A stretch of 64,000 nt of DNA, taken from assembly GCA_039029195.1 (NCBI GenBank), contig JBCCGR010000002.1, forward strand, positions 62,001 to 126,000. The letters are read 5' to 3'. Shown one piece after another: positions 1 through 8,661 of the stretch. Under the pieces are notes generated by a model that did not search any database, was not told the DNA's origin, and saw only the letters and a program-made list of their open reading frames with translations. A program made the position numbers and the translations under genes. Numbering within the stretch: position 1 is the stretch's first letter; each line of letters starts with the position of its first letter. This DNA comes from JBCCGR01 sp039029195 (GTDB taxonomy: Bacteria > Pseudomonadota > Alphaproteobacteria > Rhizobiales > Rhizobiaceae).

Positions 1-318
1 CTCATCGACAGAGTAATTTGCCAAAGGTGCATTTGAGCCCGCAATACCGGCCGAATTCACCAGCACATCAATGCGACCGAAATCGCGAACGCTCCGGTCG
101 TAGGCGGCTTCCACGCTGGACCAGTCTGAAATATCCACCTGCAGTGCCCGGGCTTCTCCTTTGAGATCGGAGGCTGTTTTGGCCGCAAGCTCGATGTCGG
201 TGTCCCACAGATAGACCGAGGCGCCGCTGTCGCTCAATCGCTCGGCCACGGCCCGGCCAATGCCCTGTGCACCGCCCGTCACAATGGCTGCGCGGTTTTC
301 AAAATCGAGCTTGTTCAT
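1..318 (-). CDS. SDR family oxidoreductase, 3' end beyond the window
   Basis: The first 106 codons of a short-chain dehydrogenase are visible; the rest lies left of base 1. The N-terminus carries the Rossmann dinucleotide motif TGGAQGIG at about residues 14-21 and the structural NSAGIAG motif (NNAG equivalent) near residue 88. The catalytic Tyr/Lys region is outside the window, so substrate and cofactor preference cannot be judged. The ATG at 316-318 follows the stop of the lactonase/isochorismatase fusion by 17 bases on the same strand, so it is probably the next gene of that operon and may oxidise an alcohol released by the upstream hydrolases (inference). Confidence 0.85.
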   Translation of the reverse strand, partial: MNKLDFENRAAIVTGGAQGIGRAVAERLSDSGASVYLWDTDIELAAKTASDLKGEARALQVDISDWSSVEAAYDRSVRDFGRIDVLVNSAGIAGSNAPLANYSVDE

Positions 319-335
319 GCCTTTACCCTCATTGC

Positions 336-1958
336 TCAGCCGAGTGCTGCAATCACCTCATCAACGTTGGTCACCGTTGCCACATTCGTCATGGCAAATT
401 CAATTGATGCTTTGTGCCAATCCTCATTCATCGTCGAGCAGGCATCCTGTGGCACGAAAATCTTGTACCCCTTGTCAGCACCTGTGCGGGCCGTGTGCTC
501 AACGCTCATGTTGGTCCAGGCACCGGTGTTGATAATCGTATCGCGTGAAGCACCCTTGATATAGTTTTCCAGCCGTCCGGATTCCCAGGCGCTCATCGTC
601 ATCTTTTCAACCACCAGATCACCGGTCTGCTGTTCCAGCCCTGGCACGGGTGCCACACCCCAGGAACCGCGCTCCAGCCCTTTGCTCTCTAAAAGGCCTT
701 CCATCAGCGGACTGTTCGTTCGCATCGCCGGATGTCCGGGTTCGCAGACAAACCAGACGTGAATGACCAACACACCCTTGCGTCGACAGGCTTCGGCAAG
801 TCGTTTTGCGTTTTCGATGACATTTTGCTGCTTTGCATGGTGTGGCGCACCGGACTCTGAAAATGCGCCGCCCTCAATTATGACATCGTTCTGCATGTCC
901 TGAATGATCAATACCGCACGCTGCGGATCGATGTTCAGCGAACCGACTCCGCTCGTTTCGGCGGTCTGCGCAGGCTTGGGGCCAGCCGAACTCGACACAA
1001 CAACCGGTGCGGCTTCGGGAAAGGCAGCCGGCGCCGTGGCCGATTGCTCCATGAAGGGCTCACGGCGCGGCCTGACCTTTGTTCTCACGCAATAAAGCGA
1101 CGTTGTTGCGCACAGGAAAAGCGTGTCCCAGTTTTCACCCCCCCAGTGGAGATTGGCGACCATCTCGGGAACAACGATTTTGCCGATGAGCTTTCCGTGG
1201 AAGTCGTAGACCCAGACGCCGCCAGGTCCGGTGACCCACACATTACCCTTTTCGTCGGTCTTCATTCCATCGGGAAGTCCCGCCTTCGAATGGTCACGGA
1301 TGCCGGATGCGAAAAGACGACCGTTGGTCAGCCGCCCGTCCTGTGCAACGTCAAACATGCGGATGTTTGCCTGATCGGTGTCGTTCACCCACAGCCAGCG
1401 CTGACAGGGAGAGAAGCTGAGACCATTTGGCTGATTGAACTGATAGCGATCGGAAACAAGTTGCGGCTCCGCACCGGGCACCTGATCAGGCGCCAGACGA
1501 TACACGCCCTGAAACCCCAACTCTGTTTCTCGCGGAATGCCAAAATGCTCCATTCGGCCATAGGTCGGATCAGTGAAGTAGATCGAGCCGTCGTTCCTGA
1601 CCACCACATCATTGGGCGAATTAAGGTCCTTGCCTTCGAAGTGGCTGCAAAGGACTTCGCGGGTTCCATCCGGTCGGAACCGGACGAGCGAGGACGTTGC
1701 ATGCTCACAGGCGATCAGATTGAGCGCCGTATCATAGGTCATGCCATTGGCTTTGTTGGAGGGGCGCATCACCTCCGCGACCCCTGATGCGTCCCAGCAC
1801 CGGCGCACATCACCGGGCATGTCGGAAAACAGAAGGTGATGTTCAACCGGGTGCCAGATCGGCCCTTCCGTGAAGGTAAACCCGGTCCCGAGCTGTTCGA
1901 CGCGTGCATTCTCGTCAATCAGGTCGCGGAAAGCCGGATCGATGACTTCGTGGCTCAT
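336..1958 (-). CDS. SMP-30/gluconolactonase domain fused to an isochorismatase-like domain
   Basis: A 540-residue two-domain protein. Residues ~10-300 are an SMP-30/gluconolactonase/LRE six-bladed propeller with the expected metal ligands: Glu31 in TEGPIWHP, Asn in NSPNDVVV and Asp in GLPDGMK. A linker rich in Ala, Pro and Ser (~305-342) leads to an isochorismatase-like hydrolase fold (~345-540). In that fold Asp354 (IIQDMQND) and Lys452 (VVEKMTMSAW) of the Asp-Lys-Cys triad are present, but the nucleophile position in GAWTNMSVEHTAR is Ser485 (codon AGC, 504-506), not Cys. The ATG at 1958 has AGGAGGG nine bases upstream and lies 13 bases after the lactonase gene. The lactonase half probably opens a lactone; the second half may be inactive or use different chemistry. 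There is no signal peptide, so it is cytoplasmic. Confidence 0.88.
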   Translation of the reverse strand: MSHEVIDPAFRDLIDENARVEQLGTGFTFTEGPIWHPVEHHLLFSDMPGDVRRCWDASGVAEVMRPSNKANGMTYDTALNLIACEHATSSLVRFRPDGTREVLCSHFEGKDLNSPNDVVVRNDGSIYFTDPTYGRMEHFGIPRETELGFQGVYRLAPDQVPGAEPQLVSDRYQFNQPNGLSFSPCQRWLWVNDTDQANIRMFDVAQDGRLTNGRLFASGIRDHSKAGLPDGMKTDEKGNVWVTGPGGVWVYDFHGKLIGKIVVPEMVANLHWGGENWDTLFLCATTSLYCVRTKVRPRREPFMEQSATAPAAFPEAAPVVVSSSAGPKPAQTAETSGVGSLNIDPQRAVLIIQDMQNDVIIEGGAFSESGAPHHAKQQNVIENAKRLAEACRRKGVLVIHVWFVCEPGHPAMRTNSPLMEGLLESKGLERGSWGVAPVPGLEQQTGDLVVEKMTMSAWESGRLENYIKGASRDTIINTGAWTNMSVEHTARTGADKGYKIFVPQDACSTMNEDWHKASIEFAMTNVATVTNVDEVIAALG

Positions 1959-1971
1959 CGCAATGCCCTCC

Positions 1972-2820
1972 TCACATCGGGAACCAGTTTCGATTTGGAA
2001 CGGTTTCAGTCACCGGCCCGGGTATCTGCATGCCAAGCCGTCCAACGACCTGGCCGTGTTCGATCTTTGCAGGCTTGTCATGGACCGGAAGCAGGAAGGT
2101 GTAGTTGTTCAGGAGCTTCTTGATGGCTCCCTTTTCCTCGCGCTTGGAGCCGGAATGGTTTCCGGTCACGCGCGGTTCCATATAGTTGTTGGTCATGACG
2201 TGATTGACCACCTGATCATTGAAATCATAGATGACATCGCCGCAGATGCAGGCAAGGCCGTCCGCCGTTTCAACGATCACATTCATCGATCCTTCGGTGT
2301 GCGCACCCGCTGCCTCACACCAAACGCCTGGAATGATTTCCTCAGGTCCTGTGATCTCCAGATCGAGAAAACGCATCGCCTCTTCTTCGTAAATACGTTC
2401 AACAAGATGCATGATGTCCGGCTTCGGATATTGCGGATACATGATGCCGGAGACTGAAAACTCCATCTCCCGCCTATTCAGGCAGACGGTTGTGTTCATC
2501 GGGAACTTGTCGTCTTTGCCAGCATGGTCGATGTGAAGATGGGTGTGCAGGATGTAGCGAATGTCCCCCGGCTTCAGCCCATGTTTGGCAAGCTGGGTTT
2601 CAATCATGTTGTCGTGAAACTGCAGACCGCGCATGCCCAGCGATTCCATGATCGCATTGTCGCGATAGCCGGTATCGACAAGAATTGGATAGGTGCCGCC
2701 AAGGATCAAAAACCCGTAGACCGGCACCCGTCGTGCGCGCCCGCATTCGTGACCAAGCACCAGAAAACTCGTTTCCAGTTCAATGTCACCATAATCCAGA
2801 ATGTGAATTTCAAGGGCCAT
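1972..2820 (-). CDS. Metallo-beta-lactamase-fold hydrolase, N-acyl-homoserine-lactonase-like
   Basis: The 282-residue protein has the HxHxDH zinc signature as HTHLHIDH at residues 92-99, an upstream VDTGY strand, a later GAHTEGS (third metal histidine), CGDVIYD (bridging Asp) and a C-terminal PVHD motif. This layout is that of the AiiA/AttM lactonase branch of the MBL superfamily. It has no signal peptide, so it acts in the cytoplasm. The neighbours (SMP-30 lactonase fusion downstream, amidohydrolase 22 bases upstream) suggest hydrolysis of a lactone or ester intermediate of the same pathway rather than quorum quenching, though the latter is not excluded by sequence. Confidence 0.85.
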   Translation of the reverse strand: MALEIHILDYGDIELETSFLVLGHECGRARRVPVYGFLILGGTYPILVDTGYRDNAIMESLGMRGLQFHDNMIETQLAKHGLKPGDIRYILHTHLHIDHAGKDDKFPMNTTVCLNRREMEFSVSGIMYPQYPKPDIMHLVERIYEEEAMRFLDLEITGPEEIIPGVWCEAAGAHTEGSMNVIVETADGLACICGDVIYDFNDQVVNHVMTNNYMEPRVTGNHSGSKREEKGAIKKLLNNYTFLLPVHDKPAKIEHGQVVGRLGMQIPGPVTETVPNRNWFPM

Positions 2821-2842
2821 GAGTGTCCTCCCAGACTAGAAT

Positions 2843-3718
2843 TCAAATACGGTAGACCCGGGCTGCCGTGCCGTGAAAGATTGCCTTCTGCTGCGCCTTT
2901 GGCAGGTCCGCCGTGGCCTGCTGAAACGCATCGAAAAGCGCGCGATAACTTGTCCAGAGCTTCTCGATCGGAAAGTTCGAGCCGAACAGACAGCGCTTTG
3001 CGCCAAGAATATCCACGGTCGCATCCACCATTTCCTTGATGAACGCCGGGTCGTTTCTTTGAATGAAGGTGCCAAAGGCAGAGAGTTTGGAGACCACATT
3101 TTGCTGTTTGGCCAGCTTCTTCATGCCCGCGCGCCAGTTGCGACGCCCTTCTTTTGTCGTGTCTTCCAGCATGCCTGCATGTTGCAGAACAAAGGTCACG
3201 TCGGGACAGGCTTCAGCAAGGCCGGCGGCATCTGCCATTTGAGCTTCGAAAACCTGTAGATCAAAGGCCCAGCCATATTCGGCCAGATGTGCAATGTTGC
3301 GCCGAACGGTCGGGTCAGCGGGCAATCCAGAGTGCGGGGCAAATCGATAGAGCGGATTCGGGTGCCAATGAAACTGCTGCCGAATCCCGCGCATCAGCGG
3401 ATAGTGCTTCAGTTTTTCAAGCTGCGGGCGAACATCGTCGACGGTGAAGTCGGCATAGCCAACGATGGCATGTGGCCATCCGGCCTCATCAGCAATTGAC
3501 TGCACCCATGCAGCTTCATCGGCGGCCCAGTTTGGTGCCCAGTTCGCCTGTACATAGACTGATTTTTTGATGCCGGTGCTCTCGATATCTTTCAGATATT
3601 CGCTGATCAGATAGTCGCGCATGATCGGGCGGTAGGGTCCGAAAATGCGTGGCTGTTCGGCGCCCAGAAGCCAGGGCAGATCCTTCTGCAACCAGATGTG
3701 ATGGTGCGCGTCGATCAT
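2843..3718 (-). CDS. Amidohydrolase family protein (Amidohydro_2, fuconolactonase-like)
   Basis: A 291-residue TIM-barrel hydrolase of the amidohydrolase_2 group. The start MIDAHHHIWL gives the HxH metal-binding strand 1 motif, and the later blocks VYVQANW, GIRQQFHW, VLQHAGM and LFGSNFPIEKL match the L-fuconolactonase/2-pyrone-dicarboxylate-lactonase type of this superfamily. Such enzymes open lactones or cleave C-N or C-C bonds with a mononuclear metal site. The ATG overlaps the stop of the VWA gene as ATGA, which indicates translational coupling. It is the first of three consecutive hydrolases following the molybdenum hydroxylase genes; the substrate is unknown. Confidence 0.85.
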   Translation of the reverse strand: MIDAHHHIWLQKDLPWLLGAEQPRIFGPYRPIMRDYLISEYLKDIESTGIKKSVYVQANWAPNWAADEAAWVQSIADEAGWPHAIVGYADFTVDDVRPQLEKLKHYPLMRGIRQQFHWHPNPLYRFAPHSGLPADPTVRRNIAHLAEYGWAFDLQVFEAQMADAAGLAEACPDVTFVLQHAGMLEDTTKEGRRNWRAGMKKLAKQQNVVSKLSAFGTFIQRNDPAFIKEMVDATVDILGAKRCLFGSNFPIEKLWTSYRALFDAFQQATADLPKAQQKAIFHGTAARVYRI

Positions 3719-4848
3719 GCCACCAGCCTCCGAGTAGCGGCCCGCGAGAGCGACAGAATGTGGTCGGCAAGAGCAGCGATGGAACTCCCATCAGAAAGAG
3801 AATCGAAATAGGTGAGCGATGCCGCGAGGGCTTCCGTCCGGGGCTCATACAAGGGATCGGCGGCGAGTGGAGAAAGCCAGTCAAGCCGCCACGCCATGCG
3901 GGAAATGCGGGCGACCGCATCAACCATTGTTCCGGTTTCGCCGCGCTCCAAACCGTCCGAAATGACTGAGACCGCGGCACCACGCAGGGTTCCCGCAAAT
4001 CGTGGGACCGCCAGGAGTGCAGCAACAGCCGCTCCGATGCGGGTTCCTCCATCGAAATCGGAAACCACACCCGCGACATCCTGAAGGGCCCGGTCAATAT
4101 TCTTGTCGCGCAGGGCCGGGGCGATGCGGGTCAGCCTCGTACCAAGCGTGAAGACTTCCGCGCGATCCGCCACCTGAACAACGGCGTGTGCCAGCCGGAC
4201 GGTCTGCTCTGACTGATCTTTCATAGAGCCCGAAACATCAATGAGCAAAACGATGGGTCGTTGGCGCTTCTGGCGACTGGTTTTGCGAAGGTCGAAAACC
4301 TCGCCCTCGCGCTGAACAGCCTGTCGCAACGTCCGGCGTTGATCGATGCGGTCCCCCTGCGGGGTCGGTTTGCGACGGCGTGATTTTCTCCTTGGAAGGG
4401 CGCGCCGCGCATTTTGCGCAAAGTGCCTCAAAACCTCGTCGTCACTCAGGGTGAGAAACTCACGTTGGGAAAGCGTCTCCAATCGCGTTGCCCGGTCCCC
4501 GACTTCGCTGTCACGCTGATCGACGGCAATTTCCTGTTCGCCATCGCGGGGGTCAAACGCTTCGACCTCGTCGTCATCATCTCCCAAAGCGGGGGCAGAC
4601 GTAGTTTGGTCCAGAAAGAAGGCACGAAAGAGTGCGTCATATTCTTCCCAGCGCGCGCGCGGTATCGACAGCATCGCGAGGCCTGCCCGGCGGATATCTT
4701 CCAGGCCACGCGGCCCAAGCAAACCGATGGCTTCAATGAAGGACGCCGTTTGGTCGGGCGCGACCGAAAAACTGTTCTGCCGCAAGAGCTGAACGAATTC
4801 GACGAAGGTTTGCGCCGCTCTTGGCATGGAGGTTTCGCGGATGCTCAT
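3715..4848 (-). CDS. VWA domain protein, CoxE-like
   Basis: The 377-residue protein starts at ATG 4846-4848, which overlaps the MoxR-type gene stop as ATGA; longer in-frame readings upstream lie inside the MoxR gene and were discarded. Residues ~198-370 form a von Willebrand A domain with a MIDAS motif DVSGS (204-208) and a later GGTRIG/ISDGLERGE region. Residues ~90-185 are charged and low in complexity, with an Arg/Lys cluster (LPRRKSRRRKP). A MoxR ATPase plus a CoxE/VWA partner is the pair that in carboxydotrophs helps insert the Cu/S-Mo site of CO dehydrogenase. Here the pair directly follows a xanthine-dehydrogenase-type enzyme, so maturation or remodelling of that enzyme is the likely job (inference). 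Confidence 0.88.
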   Translation of the reverse strand: MSIRETSMPRAAQTFVEFVQLLRQNSFSVAPDQTASFIEAIGLLGPRGLEDIRRAGLAMLSIPRARWEEYDALFRAFFLDQTTSAPALGDDDDEVEAFDPRDGEQEIAVDQRDSEVGDRATRLETLSQREFLTLSDDEVLRHFAQNARRALPRRKSRRRKPTPQGDRIDQRRTLRQAVQREGEVFDLRKTSRQKRQRPIVLLIDVSGSMKDQSEQTVRLAHAVVQVADRAEVFTLGTRLTRIAPALRDKNIDRALQDVAGVVSDFDGGTRIGAAVAALLAVPRFAGTLRGAAVSVISDGLERGETGTMVDAVARISRMAWRLDWLSPLAADPLYEPRTEALAASLTYFDSLSDGSSIAALADHILSLSRAATRRLVA

Positions 4849-5726
4849 GCGGCAATGCCCCGCAAAACATCGTCGAGGCGCGGGGCAACATAGTCGAGAT
4901 CGTCGTGATCCTTGATGGCAACGCCGATGGCCCGTCGGAACGCTTCTGGCCAGGGCTGCCCCTGCTGGTTCATCAGCGTTGCGGCCTGTGACCACTCAAC
5001 CGTTTCCGCCACGCCTGGTGGTTTGATGAGCGGCATCTGACGCAATTCACCCACTGCCCGAACCACCGCATCTGCGGTTGCCTGCACAACGGTGCTCGCC
5101 CGCGCCATGACGATCTCGGCTTCCAGTGCCGGGTTCGGGTAGTCGATCCAGTGGTAGACACAGCGGCGGCGCAGGGCTTCGTGGAGATCGCGTGTCCGGT
5201 TCGATGTTAGCACGACCACAGGCTGTGTCGTCGCCCGCATGGTGCCGGTTTCCGGAATGGAGATGGTGAAATCTGAAAGGAACTCGAGCAGGAACGCTTC
5301 AAATTCCTGATCCGCCCGGTCGATTTCGTCGATCAGAAGCACGCAATCCCGCGGGTAGCGCAACGCTTCAAGCATCGGCCGTTCCAGCAGGAAATCATCT
5401 GAATAGATGTTGACGTAGTCATCACCCGCCTGCCGGATTGCGAGCATCTGGCGCGGATAATTCCACTCGTACAATGCCGCCGCCGAATCGATGCCCTCGA
5501 AGCATTGCAGGCGCACCACACGACGCGAAAGAACCGCGCCAATTGCCTTGGCGGCTTCCGTTTTACCCACGCCCGGAGCACCTTCAAGCAGCAGTGGTTT
5601 GGAAAGGGCCAAAGAGAGATAGCCCGCAGTCGCCAGCGCTTCGTCGGCAATATACTGGGCGCCCGTCAGCGCCTGCTGAAGCTCATTTGGCGAACCAATG
5701 CCGGCTATGACGGGATTGACGGCCAT
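4845..5726 (-). CDS. MoxR-family AAA ATPase, CoxD-like
   Basis: A 293-residue AAA+ ATPase with Walker A GAPGVGKTE (residues 49-57), Walker B LLIDEIDRADQEFEAFLLEFL (131 onward), sensor 1 in VVLTSNRTRDLHEAL and the arginine-finger type RRRCVYHWIDYP. Length and motif order match the MoxR/CoxD branch. The start lies three bases after the stop of the molybdopterin C-subunit gene and the stop overlaps the VWA start by four bases. In Cox systems CoxD is a chaperone-like ATPase needed for sulfuration or metal loading of the Mo cofactor in the apo-enzyme. The same role for the adjacent Mo hydroxylase is inferred. Confidence 0.9.
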   Translation of the reverse strand: MAVNPVIAGIGSPNELQQALTGAQYIADEALATAGYLSLALSKPLLLEGAPGVGKTEAAKAIGAVLSRRVVRLQCFEGIDSAAALYEWNYPRQMLAIRQAGDDYVNIYSDDFLLERPMLEALRYPRDCVLLIDEIDRADQEFEAFLLEFLSDFTISIPETGTMRATTQPVVVLTSNRTRDLHEALRRRCVYHWIDYPNPALEAEIVMARASTVVQATADAVVRAVGELRQMPLIKPPGVAETVEWSQAATLMNQQGQPWPEAFRRAIGVAIKDHDDLDYVAPRLDDVLRGIAA

Positions 5727-5729
5727 GCT

Positions 5730-6761
5730 TTACGCGCCCCAGTTCCGGCCCTGCGGACGTGCGCCACCATTGGCGTAAATGCCGCGCAGAATTTTCTCCG
5801 GTGTGATCGGCAAGGCATCGCATCGCACCCCGACCGCGTTGTAAACGGCGTTCGCGACTGCTGGCAGCAGAGGATTGGCGCACATCTCCCCGGGCCCTTT
5901 GCCACCAAACGGCGCGCCTTCCGCCGGGCGTTCCAGGATCGCCAGATTGTGTGGCACAACCTGACCCGGTCCGGGCATCAGATAGTGGTTGAAATCAACC
6001 GGGCCATGGTCCCGGTTCGGATAGTAAGGTTCGGTGGTCTCATAAAGCGCGTGGGAAACGCCCATCCAGGCACCACCCACCAGTTGCTGTTCGACCATTT
6101 TTGGATTGAGAGCCCGACCGACTTCATAGGCCGAGTTGATCTCAAGAACTTCTATGTCGCCGGTCTCATCGTCGACCTTGAGATCAAGCACGACGGCGGC
6201 GTGGGCAAAACAATCGACGGGCGTCTGCTCGCCCGTCTCAGAGTCCACATCCGACAGTGGCACCAGAAAAATCCCACGCCCGGCCAGTGTGCGGCCCTGT
6301 TCGAACTGTGCCGCCTGCGCCGTTTCCATGACCGTAATGGAGCGCGACGGAGCGCCTTTGACGTGGATGTTGCCCTTGCCATCGGTTTCCAGATCGCTGG
6401 CATTGACCTCAAGCTGCTCGGCAGCAGCCTCCAGCATTACGCTTCTCGCTTCCTGTGCGGCGGCGATAACGGCGTTGCCGACGCGATGTGTTCCGCGTGA
6501 GGCAAACGAACCCATATCGTGAGGGCCGGTGTCACTGTCTGCCGTGTCGACATAAACGTCTTCAATCGGCACACCGAGCGTTTCTGCTGCGATCTGTCGG
6601 GTGACGCTTTTCATGCCCTGACCCAGATCAATGGCAGAAAGGGTGACCATGAATTTGCCATCCGGTGTCGAGTGGACCAGCGCCTGTGATGGGTCACCGC
6701 CAAGGTTCATGCCGATGGGATAGTTGATAGCCGCGAAACCGCGTCCATGATGCCAGGTCAT
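5730..6761 (-). CDS. Molybdopterin-binding subunit, C-terminal half (split large subunit)
   Basis: The 343-residue protein matches only the C-terminal half (MoCoBD_2 part) of xanthine-dehydrogenase/CoxL-type large subunits. It begins at the usual mid-protein block GRGFAAINYP, contains DLGQGM (residues 45-50, cofactor contact) and SFASRGTHRVGNA, and ends with FGGKGPGE, in which Glu292 corresponds to the catalytic base. It has its own ATG at 6759-6761 preceded by a near-perfect Shine-Dalgarno AAGGAGG and begins one base after the stop of the gene for the N-terminal half. It therefore looks like a real separate polypeptide, not a frameshift fragment. The two halves must associate to build one active site, as in nicotinate dehydrogenase NdhL/NdhM of Eubacterium barkeri. 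Confidence 0.9.
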   Translation of the reverse strand: MTWHHGRGFAAINYPIGMNLGGDPSQALVHSTPDGKFMVTLSAIDLGQGMKSVTRQIAAETLGVPIEDVYVDTADSDTGPHDMGSFASRGTHRVGNAVIAAAQEARSVMLEAAAEQLEVNASDLETDGKGNIHVKGAPSRSITVMETAQAAQFEQGRTLAGRGIFLVPLSDVDSETGEQTPVDCFAHAAVVLDLKVDDETGDIEVLEINSAYEVGRALNPKMVEQQLVGGAWMGVSHALYETTEPYYPNRDHGPVDFNHYLMPGPGQVVPHNLAILERPAEGAPFGGKGPGEMCANPLLPAVANAVYNAVGVRCDALPITPEKILRGIYANGGARPQGRNWGA

Positions 6762-6762
6762 C

Positions 6763-8661
6763 TCAACGCCTCCTTATTCCGGATACGAAGGGCGAAGCGC
6801 CTGGGCGCTTTACACCACCAATGGGAAGTTGGGGTGGCCGGTTTGGCTCTGGAGGATTCGGCCCGGTGGAGGGATTTGCAGATGCGGGCGCCGGGGGCGG
6901 CGGAGCCGCCGTGCTCGGGCTGGCCTGCTGGATCGGCCGGGCAAAGGCCGAGCGGCGTGGCGGTGCCGCAGGTTCAGCAACCGGACGTGGAGCGGCGGCA
7001 GGTTGTGGCACTGGAGCGGTTACCGCTGGCGCTGGCGGCGACGCGGGAGGCGGCACGGAGGTAGCGACAGGCGTTGGTGGTGTTGAAGGCCGGCCAATTT
7101 GAGGTCGCTTCGCTGCATCCTCGCCCATCGCCTGTGTCGGCTCATGGATCGGGATCACGGTGTCAGCGCGGTTGGAGGGCACACCGTTTGTCGATGGTGA
7201 AAGGCTGATCGATGGATTGCGCCGCCGCTCGCCGATTTTGCCTTCTTCATCAATGAGTGTGGGCGGAATTGCTGCCCGTTCGCCGCCACCATCCCGCAGG
7301 CTCGACATCGACGCATAGTGGCTCCCCAGCGTGATCCCGGCTTTCTCAGCAGCCACCTGACAGCACTCGATCAGGGCGGTGTTTTTCGCTGCCCGCCGAT
7401 GCGCCTTCATGTCCCCGTCGCGGTAGGCATTCAGCAGCCGCAACTCAATCGGGTCCATGCGCGCCGTTTCCGCCACCTTGTCCATGTGGCATTCGATGGC
7501 AAAGTCGACGCCGGTGATTCCGAACCCGCGCATGGCGGTTGCCGGGGTTCGGTTGGTGTAAACACAGTAGACATTGGAAGCGACATTCGGGATCGTATAG
7601 GGCCCCGGCAGATGAGCAGTGCCCTTGACCACGGCGTAGGACGACAGGCGGGTGTAGGCCCCGGAATCGAAGAAGCCGGTAAATTCCCGGGCGACAATGC
7701 GCCCGTCATTCATGACGCCATCCTTGATGCGCCAACGCTCAGCGCCACGCGGTGCTCCGACCTGCATTTCCTCGGCCCGGTCCCAGGTGAACTTGACCGG
7801 CTGGCCTGTGAGCATCGCACCAAGAACCGCCATGGGTTCATTGATCGAATCCACCTTGCCGCCAAAGCCGCCGCCGACCGTTCCACCAATGAAGTGCAAT
7901 CGGCTTGATGGTGTATCGAGCAGTTTTGCGGTCACACCCAGCGAGAAAAACAGGGCCTGTGAGGCCGTGTGGCAGCGATAGCGATCATTGGTTTCGGGAA
8001 CTGCAATCGCCCCGCAGGTTTCCATTGGAGCCTGCTCGATCGGCGACATCTGATATTCGCCTTCGACGATGTGGTCGGCCTCGGCAAAAGCCTTGTTCAC
8101 ATCACCGAAGCGCAGCTTCTGATGATCATAGAGATCGTAATAGTCGAACGTGTTGTTCGGATATTCTTCATTGATCACCGGGGCGTCGGGCCGAAGTGCC
8201 TCTTCCACTTCCAGCACATGCGGCAGGACGTCATAGTCGATGGTGATCGCATCAACCGCAGCCCGGGCCTGCAATTCGGTTTCAGCGATGACGGCAACAA
8301 TGGCTTCGCCTTTGTAGCTGACCTTGCGATCCTGCAGCAGCGCTTCATCATCACGACCAAATCCGATGAGAGACAGCAGCGTGTTGATGTTGTGCGGAAC
8401 GTCCTTTGCTTCGACGATGCGCACCACACCCGGCATCGTATCCGCACTGTTCAGATTGATCGAACGGATACGGGCATGATGTTCGCTCGAGCGACAGACG
8501 CGCATATGCAGCAGACCATCATAGAGATGATCGTCATAGTAGACGGATCGACCGGTCACATGACCCAGCGCATCCTGTCGCTGCTTCGGTTTGCCAATCT
8601 CGTTGAGGTCTTCCGGCCTTTCATCGGCAAACAGTTCTTTTCGGAATTCGACAGAGGACAT
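6763..8661 (-). CDS. Molybdopterin-binding subunit, N-terminal half with proline-rich tail
   Basis: Residues ~1-460 of this 632-residue protein match the N-terminal half of xanthine-dehydrogenase-family Mo subunits: domain a/b at ~20-130, the VGGGFGGK loop, and AMRGFG. The last is the standard XDH-family loop, not the AYxCSFR loop of form I CO dehydrogenase. From ~471 onward homology stops and a ~160-residue tail begins; from ~515 it is dominated by Pro, Ala and Ser and ends in RRR. Normal family members continue here into the second Mo domain, which is instead a separate gene one base downstream. The ATG at 8661 overlaps the 2Fe-2S gene stop (TAATG). The tail may be a flexible tether or docking segment. 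Confidence 0.88.
   Translation of the reverse strand: MSSVEFRKELFADERPEDLNEIGKPKQRQDALGHVTGRSVYYDDHLYDGLLHMRVCRSSEHHARIRSINLNSADTMPGVVRIVEAKDVPHNINTLLSLIGFGRDDEALLQDRKVSYKGEAIVAVIAETELQARAAVDAITIDYDVLPHVLEVEEALRPDAPVINEEYPNNTFDYYDLYDHQKLRFGDVNKAFAEADHIVEGEYQMSPIEQAPMETCGAIAVPETNDRYRCHTASQALFFSLGVTAKLLDTPSSRLHFIGGTVGGGFGGKVDSINEPMAVLGAMLTGQPVKFTWDRAEEMQVGAPRGAERWRIKDGVMNDGRIVAREFTGFFDSGAYTRLSSYAVVKGTAHLPGPYTIPNVASNVYCVYTNRTPATAMRGFGITGVDFAIECHMDKVAETARMDPIELRLLNAYRDGDMKAHRRAAKNTALIECCQVAAEKAGITLGSHYASMSSLRDGGGERAAIPPTLIDEEGKIGERRRNPSISLSPSTNGVPSNRADTVIPIHEPTQAMGEDAAKRPQIGRPSTPPTPVATSVPPPASPPAPAVTAPVPQPAAAPRPVAEPAAPPRRSAFARPIQQASPSTAAPPPPAPASANPSTGPNPPEPNRPPQLPIGGVKRPGASPFVSGIRRR

Noticed and set aside
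1044..1787. 247-codon plus-strand open frame near the left end.
   Set aside because: It is antisense to the SMP-30/isochorismatase gene and matches no family.
1972..2820. Dedicated quorum-quenching AHL lactonase.
   Set aside because: The fold fits, but the gene is embedded in a catabolic operon with other lactonases, so the specific AHL role is not supported.
5505..6500. 331-codon plus-strand open frame opposite the MoxR and Mo C-subunit genes.
   Set aside because: It lies fully antisense to two genes with clear families, and its translation resembles no protein family.
6763..6780. Frameshift or sequencing error joining the two Mo-subunit halves.
   Set aside because: The second half has its own strong AAGGAGG and ATG at a natural domain boundary, and the first half continues for 160 non-homologous residues before its stop.
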